Below the pieces are notes generated by a model. The model saw only the letters and a program-made list of their open reading frames with translations. It made no database searches and was not told the origin of the DNA. A stretch of 64,000 nt of DNA, taken from Glandiceps talaboti. Taxonomy: Eukaryota; Hemichordata; Enteropneusta; Spengelidae. Below are positions 35,497 to 59,700 of this stretch, piece after piece. The number at the start of each line of letters is the position of its first letter. Within the stretch, counting starts at the first letter, position 1. Location: assembly GCF_964340395.1 (NCBI RefSeq), contig NC_135550.1:24206176-24270175 (forward strand), read 5' to 3'. The translations under genes were made by a program, and so were the position numbers.

Positions 35497-37811
35497 TAAT
35501 AAAACCATTTTGTCAAGTAACTTTTTTCTTTTCACACCATCACATCATTATTAGGTCCCATGGTAGTTAGCTGTGAAACTTATTTCACACTTTTGTACTG
35601 ACTGAAAGTAGCCTAGTGAAAATTACACATCTCAATTTAGCTGTGTTCATATTAACATGCTACGTGAACTATTTCATTCAAAATCAACAGTGGGGGAAGG
35701 AAGGGATAGTAAAAATGTGTACTCAATCAAAAGTTAAAGTATATCAGTCAGGGAAACAATAAGTACAAGATACTGTAAATCCATTATTTTTGCCACTAGA
35801 AAAAGTTGTGTGATTTTACAGTCTTCAGCTGGTTCCCAAAGACTAATTTTTACTTATAACCAGAGAGGTACACTGTGTCCATGTACAAGAAGGCATTGTA
35901 GTCACAGTTTATTTTTGTAGTTTTTATTTTTGTTCAGTGAAATAAGTGAAAATAAGTCTGTAGCTAAAATTTCCAGGTTTACCATATCAACTTGCCCAAC
36001 ACTATTCTTAGTGTTATTGAGTATGAAACTGACTAGTTGCTGTTATGCAAATCAAACCAGATTGAAGTTGTTTACAATGAACCTGTTATTCTGTAGTGAC
36101 ACATGTTATATTAAAAGTCACCCTGAGTTATAAACCTGAACTACTTGACAGTGTGTGGGCACCAAGTAAAAATCTTCAAGGACTTGAATTCAAAGTCAAG
36201 TAGCTTCTGACTTCCTTTATGACGTCAATACTTTTTGTTTCATAACAAAAACAATTACACACAAACCATGATTGTAGATCACTCATTAGGGAGATATTCA
36301 TTATTAATGATTCCATCTAAAGTGATCGTAATACCCAAGCAAACAATATTTTTAGAGTGGGAGAGATTTTTTCTGTCGTGAGCGTGTCTAAATATAGTAT
36401 ATATATAAAGAAAACATATTTTGCCAAACCCAAGCATTGTTTCAAAGCAGTTAGGGGACATGTGAACAAAAATAACATCTTTTTTCTTTCACTTGTTTTT
36501 ACAACTCTGTCACATCATTATTACCGGTAGGTTCCAGCTCTACTGGTAGCTGTGAAACCTATTTCACACATTTTACACTGGGTGAAAATAGCCCAGTGAA
36601 AATTGCACAATATTGCAGTTCTATTTATACTCATAACACATTTTGTAATTTGCTAATCATAGGTGATTATTGCTTCCCTGAGGACTTGTATAACCACAAT
36701 TAATCATTCTTATGAAAAAATACATAAATTATGATGGAAATATGTTTACTAAGTGAATACAAAGGATTTGGTGTATTTTATATTTATAACATCTTATATA
36801 TAATTTTTGTCTAGTAATAGTAGTATCTTGTATATTATATCTTTAAAATCAAATAAATTATTTTTGTCGTCTGTTTTATCTTCAGAAAGGAGATGGCCAT
36901 TCAAGTAGGGAGTATAAAACTGTGAAATCAAAAACACAAATTCAGGAATGCTTCAAGTTTTTCTCTGAAGGTGATCAAATCATTGTTGCCAAATACATCA
37001 GGAGGCTAAGGGCTATCAGGGCAACACTTGAGGCATCACCCTTCTTTAATTCACATGAGGTAAGATTTTTTTCAAAAATTATATTACATATGATCCACTA
37101 ACATAATTTACAACACACAAGTAATGACTGATTACAATGACACAAAACAGTACTTCTACCTCACACAGAATGTAGTCAAGCAGCAGTTCGCAAACCATAA
37201 GCACACTATCACTCATAATATGCAGCATGAAACTATCCAAATACATTTTGATCCAGAATGGCATTACAGTAGTGTAAGTGTGCCATCACAACCCTAGCAA
37301 TGGCATACACACATGAAACGAAACAGCCATATGGCATTACATTGTTACAGTACTGTGAATATTAATGATCAATTTGCTACAGTACTGTGAATATTAATGA
37401 TCAATTTGCATAATTAATGGTTTCCGTAATTAGGCTATATTTTAAGAATGCATACTTCATATTCAATATACTTTGGTACATACTTCAAACATAAGTAAAT
37501 GCATATGTTCTGTTGCATTCCAACAATAATTGTGTGTAGGAACGAAAATCAAAAGACTTTGCCCTCACGGAAGGCATTCAGTTTAAATCTGGTTGCTTCT
37601 ATTTCAGGTTATAGGAAGTTCATTACTTTTTGTACATGACAAGAATGGGAAAGCCAGCATATGGATGATTGATTTTGGTAAAACAATACCCTTACCAGAA
37701 GGACAGACAAATGATCACAGGACACCTTGGGTAGAAGGAAACCGGGAAGATGGATACCTATTTGGCTTGGACAGTATGATAGATATATGGTCCTCTGCCG
37801 GCAAATCATAA
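9121..37811 (+). CDS. ITPK: Inositol-trisphosphate 3-kinase gene, 8 coding exons (span includes introns)
   Basis: Joined exons: 9121-9306, 28268-28367, 31042-31182, 32782-32854, 33005-33059, 33720-33869, 36886-37059, 37608-37811. All junctions are GT-AG and phases match throughout (0,1,1,2,0,0,0), giving 360 residues. The family phosphorylates Ins(1,4,5)P3 at the 3-position with ATP to make Ins(1,3,4,5)P4, ending or reshaping calcium signals in the cytosol; vertebrate members are activated by Ca2+/calmodulin. Seen here: a basic-aromatic calmodulin-binding segment (residues 65-80, [14 protein letters not shown]), the IPK signature PxxxDxKxG (P157, D161, K163, G165), KPRYMQWRE in exon 6, SSLLFVHD (297-304), and the metal-binding WMIDFGK (D315) followed by EGNREDGY near the C terminus. 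The catalytic domain is complete; the N-terminal region is short compared with vertebrate ITPKA-C, as in many invertebrates. The vertebrate paralogue (A, B or C) cannot be assigned, so the symbol is a family name. Confidence 0.95.
12574..12860. repeat. Candidate interspersed repeat with 19-base G run
   Basis: This is a compositionally distinct block: G19 at 12577-12595, then pyrimidine/purine-skewed text with AGACCAAA twice (near 12687 and 12763) and homopolymer-like ends (AAAAAACCCCACCCC, ACCACCCCCATGTACC). It reads like a dispersed repeat copy rather than gene sequence, but I cannot name a family. Two overlapping open frames here (one per strand) are dominated by the G run. Confidence 0.35.
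14395..14635. repeat. Degenerate tandem repeat around CTGTCTCGTACACAAAAGT
   Basis: The words CCTTCAACTATGACTTTC and GTCTCGTACACAAAAGT recur about five times (near 14395, 14440, 14480, 14540 and 14590) with a variable spacing of about 45-60 bases. Confidence 0.65.
17616..17676. other. Hairpin, 19-bp stem and 23-base loop
   Basis: TGGCTTTGAATCTGAAGAT (17616-17634) pairs with ATCTTCAGATGCAAAGCCA (17658-17676) with a single mismatch, around a 23-base loop. The 61-nt size suits a pre-miRNA or a tiny inverted-repeat element. Nothing shows transcription. Confidence 0.5.
19735..19904. repeat. Compound microsatellite (CA)n then (CTCA)n
   Basis: A C run and CA/CATA repeats (19735-19811) pass directly into about 23 uninterrupted CTCA tetramers (19812-19904). 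The His/Thr- and Leu/Thr/His-repeat open frames here are artefacts. Confidence 0.95.
20015..20160. repeat. Short tandem repeat split by a 17-bp palindrome
   Basis: AACTCTAACCTATAC occurs near 20020, 20105 and 20139, with CTTTGCATCTCTGTTGTCA between copies (period about 35). Between the first and second copies sits the palindrome at 20036-20071: 17-bp perfect arms (CATAGACCCTCCACCAA and its complement) around only 2 bases. Confidence 0.85.
20883..21550. repeat. Higher-order minisatellite (54/55-bp and 45-bp subunits)
   Basis: The basic unit contains GGTTCTGGGCTATCATCCAT, GGAAAGACCTGAAGTGTC and TTGACATATATAGACAT (55 bp). A 45-bp variant lacks the TATATAGACAT part and has GGAACGACC. A 54-bp variant reads GGGCTATATCCGTGG with GACCCGAAG. 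The 45+54 pair recurs as a block near 21034, 21133 and 21392, between runs of plain 55-bp units. The array starts with a diverged unit and ends with GGTTCCAGGCTATTAG. Similar-looking open frames on both strands are period effects. Confidence 0.92.
23581..23733 (+). CDS. ITPK: Probable alternative first exon of ITPK
   Basis: An ATG-initiated open frame of 51 codons ends in a TCG serine codon before GTATGTAT, phase 0, exactly like exon 1 and compatible with exon 2, which starts with the SSW of the calmodulin-binding segment. The last residues ([11 protein letters not shown]) are acidic and serine-rich like the equivalent part of exon 1. A second in-frame ATG at 23614 has a stronger context (A at -3, G at +4), so translation may start there and give 40 residues. 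Using this exon the protein would be 349 (or 338) residues. I infer an alternative promoter in intron 1. The frame stays open past the donor to 23889, so a retained-intron ORF is also possible. Confidence 0.55.
28268..28367 (+). CDS. ITPK: ITPK coding exon 2 (calmodulin-binding segment)
   Basis: This exon encodes residues 63-95 plus the first base of G96. The acceptor is TATTACAG, the donor CAAG before GTAAAAG, phase 1. It carries [17 protein letters not shown] and then [15 protein letters not shown], the segment that in vertebrate ITPKs binds calmodulin through bulky hydrophobic and basic residues and leads into the kinase domain. A 17-base C run lies 77 bases upstream of the exon. Confidence 0.95.
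28857..29335. repeat. GC-skewed degenerate minisatellite with 28-base G run
   Basis: Words such as GGGCTTGAACCCTGCACAG, TGTACATTGCAGGGGTAGTG and TTGAAGGGGTGGGC recur about 8 times at roughly 50-70-base spacing. G28 occupies 29163-29190. The block lies in ITPK intron 2, about 490 bases past exon 2. Confidence 0.8.
29443..31041. other. Rest of ITPK intron 2
   Basis: No gene seen. A weak inverted repeat (GGCTATCTGG at 29621-29630 against TCAGATAGCC at 29679-29688) sits near the start. Otherwise it is unique-looking AT-rich sequence. Confidence 0.6.
31042..31182 (+). CDS. ITPK: ITPK coding exon 3 (kinase N-lobe)
   Basis: This exon encodes residues 97-142, with a phase-1 codon at each end. The acceptor is ATATCACAG; the donor is GAGAAA before GTATCC, weak at -1 but forced by the frame. 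It includes [19 protein letters not shown] and [15 protein letters not shown], which align with the start of the IPK catalytic domain and the nucleotide-binding N-lobe strands. Confidence 0.93.
31183..32781. other. ITPK intron 3
   Basis: No gene seen. It holds a short TA run near 31910 and a G-rich run (GGTGGGGTGGGGGGGGG, about 32684-32700) about 80 bases before exon 4. The frame of exon 4 is open back to 32667, an incidental extension. Confidence 0.6.
32782..32854 (+). CDS. ITPK: ITPK coding exon 4 (PxxxDxKxG catalytic motif)
   Basis: This exon encodes residues 144-166, in phase 1 and out phase 2, ending ACAAG before GTAAGT. It contains [23 protein letters not shown]157, D161, K163 and G165 form the PxxxDxKxG motif common to all inositol polyphosphate kinases; the lysine contacts substrate and ATP phosphates. 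All four residues are present, so the enzyme should be active. Confidence 0.96.
33005..33059 (+). CDS. ITPK: ITPK coding exon 5
   Basis: This is a 55-base exon, in phase 2 and out phase 0 (acceptor TCTTACAG, donor AAAG before GTAGGT). It encodes [18 protein letters not shown], which follows the catalytic motif in ITPKs. Confidence 0.95.
33408..33527. mobile_element. 120-nt near-complete inverted repeat in ITPK intron 5
   Basis: The left arm 33408-33441 (TTTTTCTTCATTCAGCCA, then GAAAATACTCGTGACC) is the reverse complement of 33492-33527 with about four differences, two of them small indels. A second perfect 9-bp stem (TTGTCACTA 33448-33456, TAGTGACAA 33473-33481) lies inside, around a 16-base loop. 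The structure fits a small foldback/MITE copy or a long pre-miRNA-like hairpin. It sits 192 bases before exon 6. Confidence 0.6.
33720..33869 (+). CDS. ITPK: ITPK coding exon 6 (inositol-phosphate-binding region)
   Basis: This is a 50-codon phase-0 exon for residues 186-235. It starts [15 protein letters not shown] and contains [19 protein letters not shown] and FRIEGIK. The KPRYMQWRE block and the helices before it belong to the ITPK-specific lobe that selects Ins(1,4,5)P3. The acceptor follows a pyrimidine-rich tract (TTGGTTTTCAG); the donor is AAG before GTAATG. Confidence 0.96.
33870..36885. other. ITPK intron 6
   Basis: No gene seen. It contains the 37-bp tandem repeat (34316-34625), a CA microsatellite (about 35424-35494) and two diverged copies of a roughly 130-bp sequence. 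The copies are 35525-35660 and 36485-36640; they share CACATCATTATTA, GCTGTGAAAC, TATTTCACAC and AGTGAAAATT. Confidence 0.7.
34316..34625. repeat. 37-bp tandem repeat, about 8 copies
   Basis: The unit contains GTAAAGGAAATATACACTTT then TAGTGCATGTAATATAG. The first copies are near-identical; the last three have AGATCAAGGG and GATGTAG variants. Confidence 0.9.
36886..37059 (+). CDS. ITPK: ITPK coding exon 7
   Basis: This is a 58-codon phase-0 exon for residues 236-293. It ends in [20 protein letters not shown] and NSHE before GTAAGA. This is the helical part of the C-lobe; the 'RLRAIRxTLExSPFF' block is typical of ITPKs. Confidence 0.95.
37060..37607. other. ITPK intron 7
   Basis: A 32-bp direct duplication (TACAGTACTGTGAATATTAA and 12 more bases) occurs at 37346-37377 and 37378-37409. 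Nothing else seen. Confidence 0.7.
37608..37811 (+). CDS. ITPK: ITPK terminal coding exon 8 (metal-binding IDF motif)
   Basis: This exon encodes residues 294-360 and a TAA stop. It contains [11 protein letters not shown], then [15 protein letters not shown], where D315 is the Mg2+-coordinating aspartate of the family, and [19 protein letters not shown], which closes the C-lobe. The C terminus (SSAGKS) is short and ends close to where vertebrate ITPKs end. Confidence 0.96.
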   Translation, partial: VIGSSLLFVHDKNGKASIWMIDFGKTIPLPEGQTNDHRTPWVEGNREDGYLFGLDSMIDIWSSAGKS

Positions 37812-40800
37812 CAATAACTGACTAGTCATTCCTGCCATTTGAGAACAGGAGGAAAATATCACAGAACTATTTACCCGTTAGTGATGAAAGGAAAATAAGT
37901 ACCCAGAGACTATATGAAAGAGATATTTCAACTATGCAGGCAAAGGGGGATCAATGAATCAAAGAACTCATTGCAGGGAAGGGAAAGAATGGGGTGGGAA
38001 AAGGGAAACATATTGGAGAACTTAGTCAATTTCTGCTCTAGCAAGGACATCTGTGTGTTAGAGTACAATCCTGCTCCTTATCATTCTGTGTCATGATTTC
38101 AATATAAGTATATGTATACATATTCTGAACCCTTTGTTCAGAGAAATGTTTTTTATTTGGTAACTATGAATTCATGATGGTTTGAACAACTCATGGAGCC
38201 CCTGAATGATGAGCGCCCTCTATGTTGGCAAATATTCAGTATTTTTTTCTAAAATTTACAGTGTTTGAATCGTTTTAAAAAGTTCATTCAAGTTGATGTG
38301 TAGCTATATCCCATCCAATTATAGATATTTATCACTAGTATTATAGTAACAGTTATTGGACAAATTCATATTTTGCTGTAGCAAGTTGTTGCAGTTACTC
38401 TCCCAAAAGTCTTTCCACCACTCTTTAAAACAAATACATACATATTTAAAACAAATTCATACATATTTTTATTCACAGAAAAGAGATACATATAATTTGT
38501 CATTTCAAATGCTGTGAAATTTTACTGATGAATTTCCAGAGATTTTTCTTTGAGTATGTTTTAATTAAAATAATGGTATGCAGTGACTACCACTACATTT
38601 TTAGCGAGACGTGTTTCATCCTTTTACTTATATTTTATTTTATTATCACATGCTTAGCGTCAAAAAAAAAACAATTTCATTTTAGGAACATCTAGACAGT
38701 CTGTGCAGATGTTGATACACTTGCATTAGGGCAATATTACTGATAGTAATTGAATAGTGTTTTTATTTCCGTTGACTTCCAGACCCTGAAACGTCTAAAT
38801 TATATTGAAATCACATCAGCATCAGAATGACACTGCTAATACACTGTACTGTCATTATCAATAGCTGACAATAATGGTTTATTTTGTGGCAATGTGGTTC
38901 ATTTTGTTCTAAGCCTTCATTGATGGCATTATATAAATGAATGAAACATTCAAGTTGTATAGTTGGATGTACATGTAGAATTTTTATTTTGAAACTCTTT
39001 TATCTGAAAAATGTTTAAATATTCATTTGAACGATATGTATTCATGAAAAGTAAGTTCCAGTAATTTTTTTAAAGAGGATTTCGTTCATTCTCCAACCAG
39101 ATTTAAGCATTCCAGTGAAACATTTTATTCTATTATTATTTTTGTCTAAAAATTCAGCAAAGTGCAATATTACTGCCCCTCACCTGACAGACATTGTGCC
39201 ACATGCTTTTTCAAAGTCTTACTTAGTGCACAGCTTGTATTCGGATCAAGCCAGTCAAAGATTATTTCTCTAAAAAATATGTTTGTTTTTTTATCAGTGT
39301 TCCATAGTATGTTACAGAGTTAGGTTGCTTAGGAAACTATGGAGTTGCCAAATTAAAAGTATACTCATAATCAAATATTTCCATCTTAATACACATGATA
39401 GTACCATAGTAATTTTTTTAATTCATCAATTCATTCTTTTTCTTCAAAGCAATGCTTACACCCACTTAAAGCCATGTTTATAGAGCCATATTTAACTTTT
39501 GTCACACCAGTATCATGAAAAATAAGAAATGTTGCAATTAATACTCTTTTTTTTAATAGATCTGTCAAAAGAGGTTGAAAACTTTTGCAAATTTATAGAA
39601 CTTTAAAGTTTATTGGTTTCTGTTGACGAACAATCTGACAGAAAGTGCTAGAATATGTCAGTAAGTATCCTGTCTATATGACACTATAGGTAAACTTCAG
39701 TATTGTTTAGATTGTAGATATATCGGTAACAAGCACCAATTATTGCAGGTTTGTCCAATCATACTTGTACATCACTGAAGTTAGCTCCTCTTTCATTGGT
39801 TTTAATGCCTTATTAAGTTAATGCATCATATTTCAATTACCCATTTAGCAGCTATAGTGAAAGAAAGGCCAAGTGATGGTGCCCAAGATGGGGGGAAATG
39901 GGGCTACAACTTGGGACATTGATGCCAGTATAAAAGTAGTCAAAAGTGCATCTGTAATGAGTTCTAAAACATTACATTGTCCTAAAATCTAAAGAATTAA
40001 GCAGAAATATTTAGATTAGCTAAGAATGCCATTAACTTAAGCCACAAATTTATAATATTTTAAAGGTGTTTACAGTATCGTGGCCATCACTGCCAGACCT
40101 ACTTCTAAACAGCGCTCCCAGTGGCCAAACCATACTATCTTTTGTCTTTCCAATAACCAGCATATGACATATATTGCAAATGTAACAGCATTAATACTGA
40201 GCATATAGTATAAAGTAGTACTCACACTGTAATGTGGATGGCAAAAAAATATAGTGCTGTACCAATTTTTCTGTACAGATATATTTCATGATCAATTTAA
40301 AAATGGAGTTAGTATTTATCACTATAAGAGATGACATCAGTTAGGGTTCTTAGTGATATGGACATTCCAGTAGCATTAAAGTGGTTTCCTCAATGATCTG
40401 TGTTCATCTTTGGTAGTGATATATTTGTTTTAATCGATATTTTACATTACACACCTTGTCCTACAAGACCAGATATGTTTGTATATACTATTGTCTTAAT
40501 GTACACATATAGTAGAAATTGTAGAAGACTGTCTCGTTTTAGAATGTAGAGTTTTAGTATTCTTACATGTACTATTTCCCAGCCTTCAATACCATAGCAA
40601 AGAAACATATTAAGAATAGTAGGATCAACTTTTTTTTTCAATTTTTGTTTTGTATTGGGTAGTCGTAGTCCTGAAGACAGAGAGGGTTTATGTTATGATA
40701 CTTTTGCATAGGGAAGGTGCTGAATTGGATTGCGTAGAGATTATATAAAAAAGTCACATGTCATGATGGGACTGTCATTACAACTTTCAAGAAACAAGAA

Positions 40801-43800
40801 ACGTTTTCCTCAATGCATGAATAAATGCAAAACTACATAACTCAGCAATAAAGTGTAAATGAGCAAAAGCAATCTCATGAATATAAAACAGCTTTTACTG
40901 GTGTTTTCCTACAAGCAAATATGCTTTGTCTGTTATTTCTATACCTTTTCACACAAAGTTATTTACTATTCATATGTACTATATCAATTGTAATAGTCTA
41001 ATCATATCAAGACGACTTGGTGTATTTCACTTATTGGTACTTCACTCCAATAACAATAACGCCAACTGGTTTCTACTGTATATTAACCATGTTTGAAATC
41101 TTCGTATGGCAGCTTCTCACTTTTGAGAACCAGATGTATTTAAATTTCAAAGGTGTGGTCTTTTCTGATGATTGATAATCCCATTACACCATGTTTTATG
41201 TGTGGTAATGCTTTCTACATTCTATTCTCTTACTTTACCTTGTAAAAACTCGTATACAATTGAAAAAGTAATAAAATTCATATCAAAAAGTGAAATTATT
41301 TATATTTGTCATTGATGGTAACAAGGCTGACTGATTGGTCAATATGATGGTCATGTGTTATTGCATCATCCAATCACGTCTGATATCATAATTTATAAGT
41401 TACAAACAGACCAAAGGCAGATCCAATACATCTACTTCTATTTGCTTTTTGAGAAGTTGTGCCAGCCTTCCATTTGTCAAAATATGTTATCACCAGTTAA
41501 TTCCTCACGCATAAAACCATGAAGGATGATGGACATACGTCTTGTATTAATAAACCTTCTGATGAAAATGAAAAGGTGTAACAATACACATAAAGGGTGA
41601 CAAATAGCAAATAATTGTCAACACATGAAGAATCATAGAAATAATACTAGTATGTTTGTTTTTTGAATACGAAAACATAATTAGATATTGATATAATCAT
41701 TTACAGACAAGTTTCATAATCACTACATCTTTATAGAAATATGAGTACCCAGCAAACTTGAAAGGAATAAGTTTAGCTCCCTCCTACTTAGCAGACTCAT
41801 TTTGTTTGAGACCAGGCTAATAGAGATTATCCCTTCCCTCCTCCTCCTCCTCCCACCAAACAGGAAAAATATTGTTTTGATAAGTAAAGAGGTGTCTTCG
41901 GATGCCTGAGGTCTTTGAAAGGAAGTGTGATTGTGCACATTCACTAATACCCCCACACCTAAAAGTGAATATCTCCACAAGCTATTAAGCCTTCCCAATG
42001 CCAATCATTCAGTTATCATTAGTGCAAGAAACTTGTTAGGGACAACTTTCCATGTTTGAAACAAGCACTTTGATAATACTATATTGTCTTACTCTTAGCA
42101 TTGTAAAGCGCCGCCATTGTCAGAATACACTTGATGTTTTTTTTTTATTGTACATGATATCGTTGAGGGCGCAATCCTGAATGAATGTTGTCTTGCCTAC
42201 TGGTACACCGATACAATCCTGGGTTCTCGTATTAATGTTGTCTTATCAACTGAACCATAAGGATTAGATAGCAACATTCTTTTTTCTGAATCAACTTTTT
42301 CTCTGCCATACTAGACATCTGTTTTCTCATCCCTATTATATTCCTGTCTGTGTACCTTTTTAGTGGGACATATTTGCTGCCATTCATTGTCGTTGCTTGC
42401 CTGTTTAGGTGACTTTCTCCCAAAAATAGTAAGCTTACATTCAAATACGAAAATTGGTTGCTTTAAATATTAAAGAAATTGTACCCTGTCATCTACTTCT
42501 TGTCAATGAACTAAATATGAAATATGTATATCGACTCAATCGCTTGTTTGGTCTATGCCATCCATGTTCACTGTATGAAATAAACATGTTTGTCTCGTCA
42601 ATGCAGGCGCGGTTACCTAGCAGGTTCTAACTTATAATTATATAATTTACTTGCGAATTATAGGCTACGTGCATTTCATCAATGTCACAGTGGCATAGGA
42701 AATAGCATATGTAAAGTTGAACTCAGAGACATCCATCCATCCGACAGATTTGGATTAGGGCCTGCCTGGCCGGCGGCTACTTGAATATATCCCAACGCTT
42801 TAGTAACTTTACATTATCTCATTTCTAATCAAGTTCAAATTTCTATCAAGATCTATTTAGTTTATCCAATGGTCTTGATTTAGGCCTATAGCCTGCACTA
42901 GCTGCAACTGGGATAGTGTATTTTTTCATCAAATATCCAACGATATATTCACTTAAACATTGGTCAGTTATTTATAAAAAGGGCATTGTATCTGTTATTT
43001 GATGGTCAATATTATCTGTAGGTAATACAGTGGCGAGTTTAAGTCTTGAGCGAAAGTTTGGTTTTGAGTATGTCACCATGTTAAAACTGTACTTTTGTTA
43101 CTGGGGTAACATTTTTCGATCAAATATCTACAGACATTATGTTACCCAGTGGTCGACATTATCCACAAGCAGTACACAGGTTGACATCATGGTCGCCTTT
43201 GAGGGCGCTGATTTTGGGTGTGGACCCAAAATGGCTTTCACTTTATTTATCGTGCATATAAAGATACAAAAATACGTATATCAACAGGTGATGCGATACT
43301 GATCACGGGTGTATGATATTACGAGTAAGTTATTAAACCTAACACAGGTGATGCGATACTGATCACGGGTGTATGATTTACGAGTAAGTTATTGAACCTA
43401 AAAAATTCAAAAACCGTTCCAGTTACAGCTAGTGCAGTTTTTTTTCTTTTTTTCAGTAGCTTACATGTACTGTATGCCATTAATTTCTTCATGCTAAGCT
43501 ATATTAATAACATCAATCATATTTATGGGACAACTTCAAACATTATGGTTCAGTGAATAAATTGTCGATCAAATTTCCATGAGTAGGCCGAAACTGAAAA
43601 TGATGTGCTGTTGATCTTCTGTAGCCCAAAAAGCGCGTCGTACGATTTTTTAAATTTTTTTTTAGAATAGGTATGTTTTTGGAATAAATCTACGCTATTA
43701 TATATAAATCAAATGAATTAATTTCATTTTGCGTAAAATTGTAAACAAAAATTAAAAAAATTAAGTTTACCTTTTTAAAGTTTCGACCGACCAAAATAAA

Positions 43801-44319
43801 AAAAAAAAAACATGCCAAGTCCGATAGCACACTCTTCGATTTAATTAAGAATGTTTTGGTGAATGTTTGACTATTAATCCTATATAACTCATTTGTGCAA
43901 TTTACCTGTTTTCCGTCTAAAACGAAAGCTCCTTCTGGGGGAAAAGGTTAAAATTCCAATATTTTTCCATAATATACGGAGTCACCATGTTGTCACTGAC
44001 TACTACACACGTCAGGGCTCAGCTTTCTTGCAGGTGAGAAAAGATTTTTGAAAGTCATCACTGAGGGCGGTCTATTAAAGCCATTGCGTGAATTTAACTT
44101 ACTCCCCACATGAATAATCAATTAAATATTTCAATATCTGTTAAAGTTCTGTGAAATGATTACAATTGTAAATAGCGTCTAATTAAAAAAAAACCATAAA
44201 ATTATGAAAAGCAAGTGAATAAAAAGCCAAACATATTAATCACTATGTAATATGGTAAATGAAAAAGAAAGTGAGTTCCTATATGGGGAGTAAGTAGAGT
44301 TAGCTAATATGTCAAAGGT
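37812..44319. other. ITPK 3' UTR and intergenic region
   Basis: Begins with the ITPK 3' UTR. The polyadenylation site is not certain: ATTAAA occurs near 38563, and AATAAA at 40820-40825, 40847-40852 and about 41269. A 60-bp direct duplication (AGGTGATGCGATACTGATCA within it) lies at 43284-43400. GAGGGCGC-type motifs occur near 38212, 42165 and 43199, with a GAGGGCGG variant near 44063. No coding region recognised; open frames here are short and unconserved in appearance. Confidence 0.6.
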
Positions 44320-58779
<14,460 letters not shown>

Positions 58780-59700
58780 TATTATTATGACTCCTCTTAG
58801 TCGAAGTCAAGAAGACTGAAAGGATATAATATCTATATTTTTGTAAAAGTATTTTCTATTGTTATTATTTCAATAGCAATGTTGTGACATTTACTGTGGG
58901 TGGGGGTCAGATTGGGTTCAGAAACTCTAGATTGTCAATACAGCATGGTCTAATACTAAAACTTATGTGCTCACCCAAAATAGATTATGTTGTTTTTGCG
59001 ATGTGAGGTTTTCCAAGGACAAAACAAAGCTAAGAGGTCAGGCTATGTTTACCATATATGTATTTGTTTTTCCTCTTACAAATTCTTAAACTAAATATTG
59101 AAATTATAGTTGTTTTATTCAATCATGTATTATTGAGCGAGGGAAAAACATGTACTGGTATGTTCTGTGCAGTGATTCAATATATGACAGTGTTAAATGT
59201 GTCTTCCTTTGATGTTAAAAGAAAACTTGTTTATAATTGCTAAATGTCAAGATTGAAACATAACACAGAACTGTTTTGAGTTATAATGTTTTTTTTGTTG
59301 ACATGATCAGATTGTATTGCTTTGTACCCGCAGACTCAGTTTTATCACATAGAACACAGCAATGGTGATATAAAATTGCTAAACTAGTGTGCTGCACCAA
59401 AGTATAAACGTCACATGTTCTATTTTGATGGGGGGGGGGGGGGTCACCATTGCAGTGTAGACAGTCAGCTGTATGTAAGTATGGTATAGTTGTATGTTGA
59501 GGTTCTGTTCAGTTTTTGCTCCTTTTCAATCATTCTGTCAAATATCAGTGTACTGTCTGCATGTGTTCTTTATTTGAAGTATGTATTTTAAGTGATCCTG
59601 TATGACCTGTCAACTTTCCTCACATATTTATGACTGCGTGATGTGTTATCAGTCTGTCAAGACATGTAGGGAACCATAAATAAACTAAAATAGAAAACTA
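58780..59700 (+). promoter_or_regulatory. CCDC85 3' UTR with candidate polyadenylation signals
   Basis: AATAAA at 59679-59684 is the first canonical signal after the stop and is followed by a TTTGTTG-containing stretch, so it is a likely end for a 3' UTR of about 0.9 kb. Later AATAAA sites (62005-62010, 63086-63091, about 63470) could end longer forms. G14 lies at 59430-59443 inside this UTR. Confidence 0.45.
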
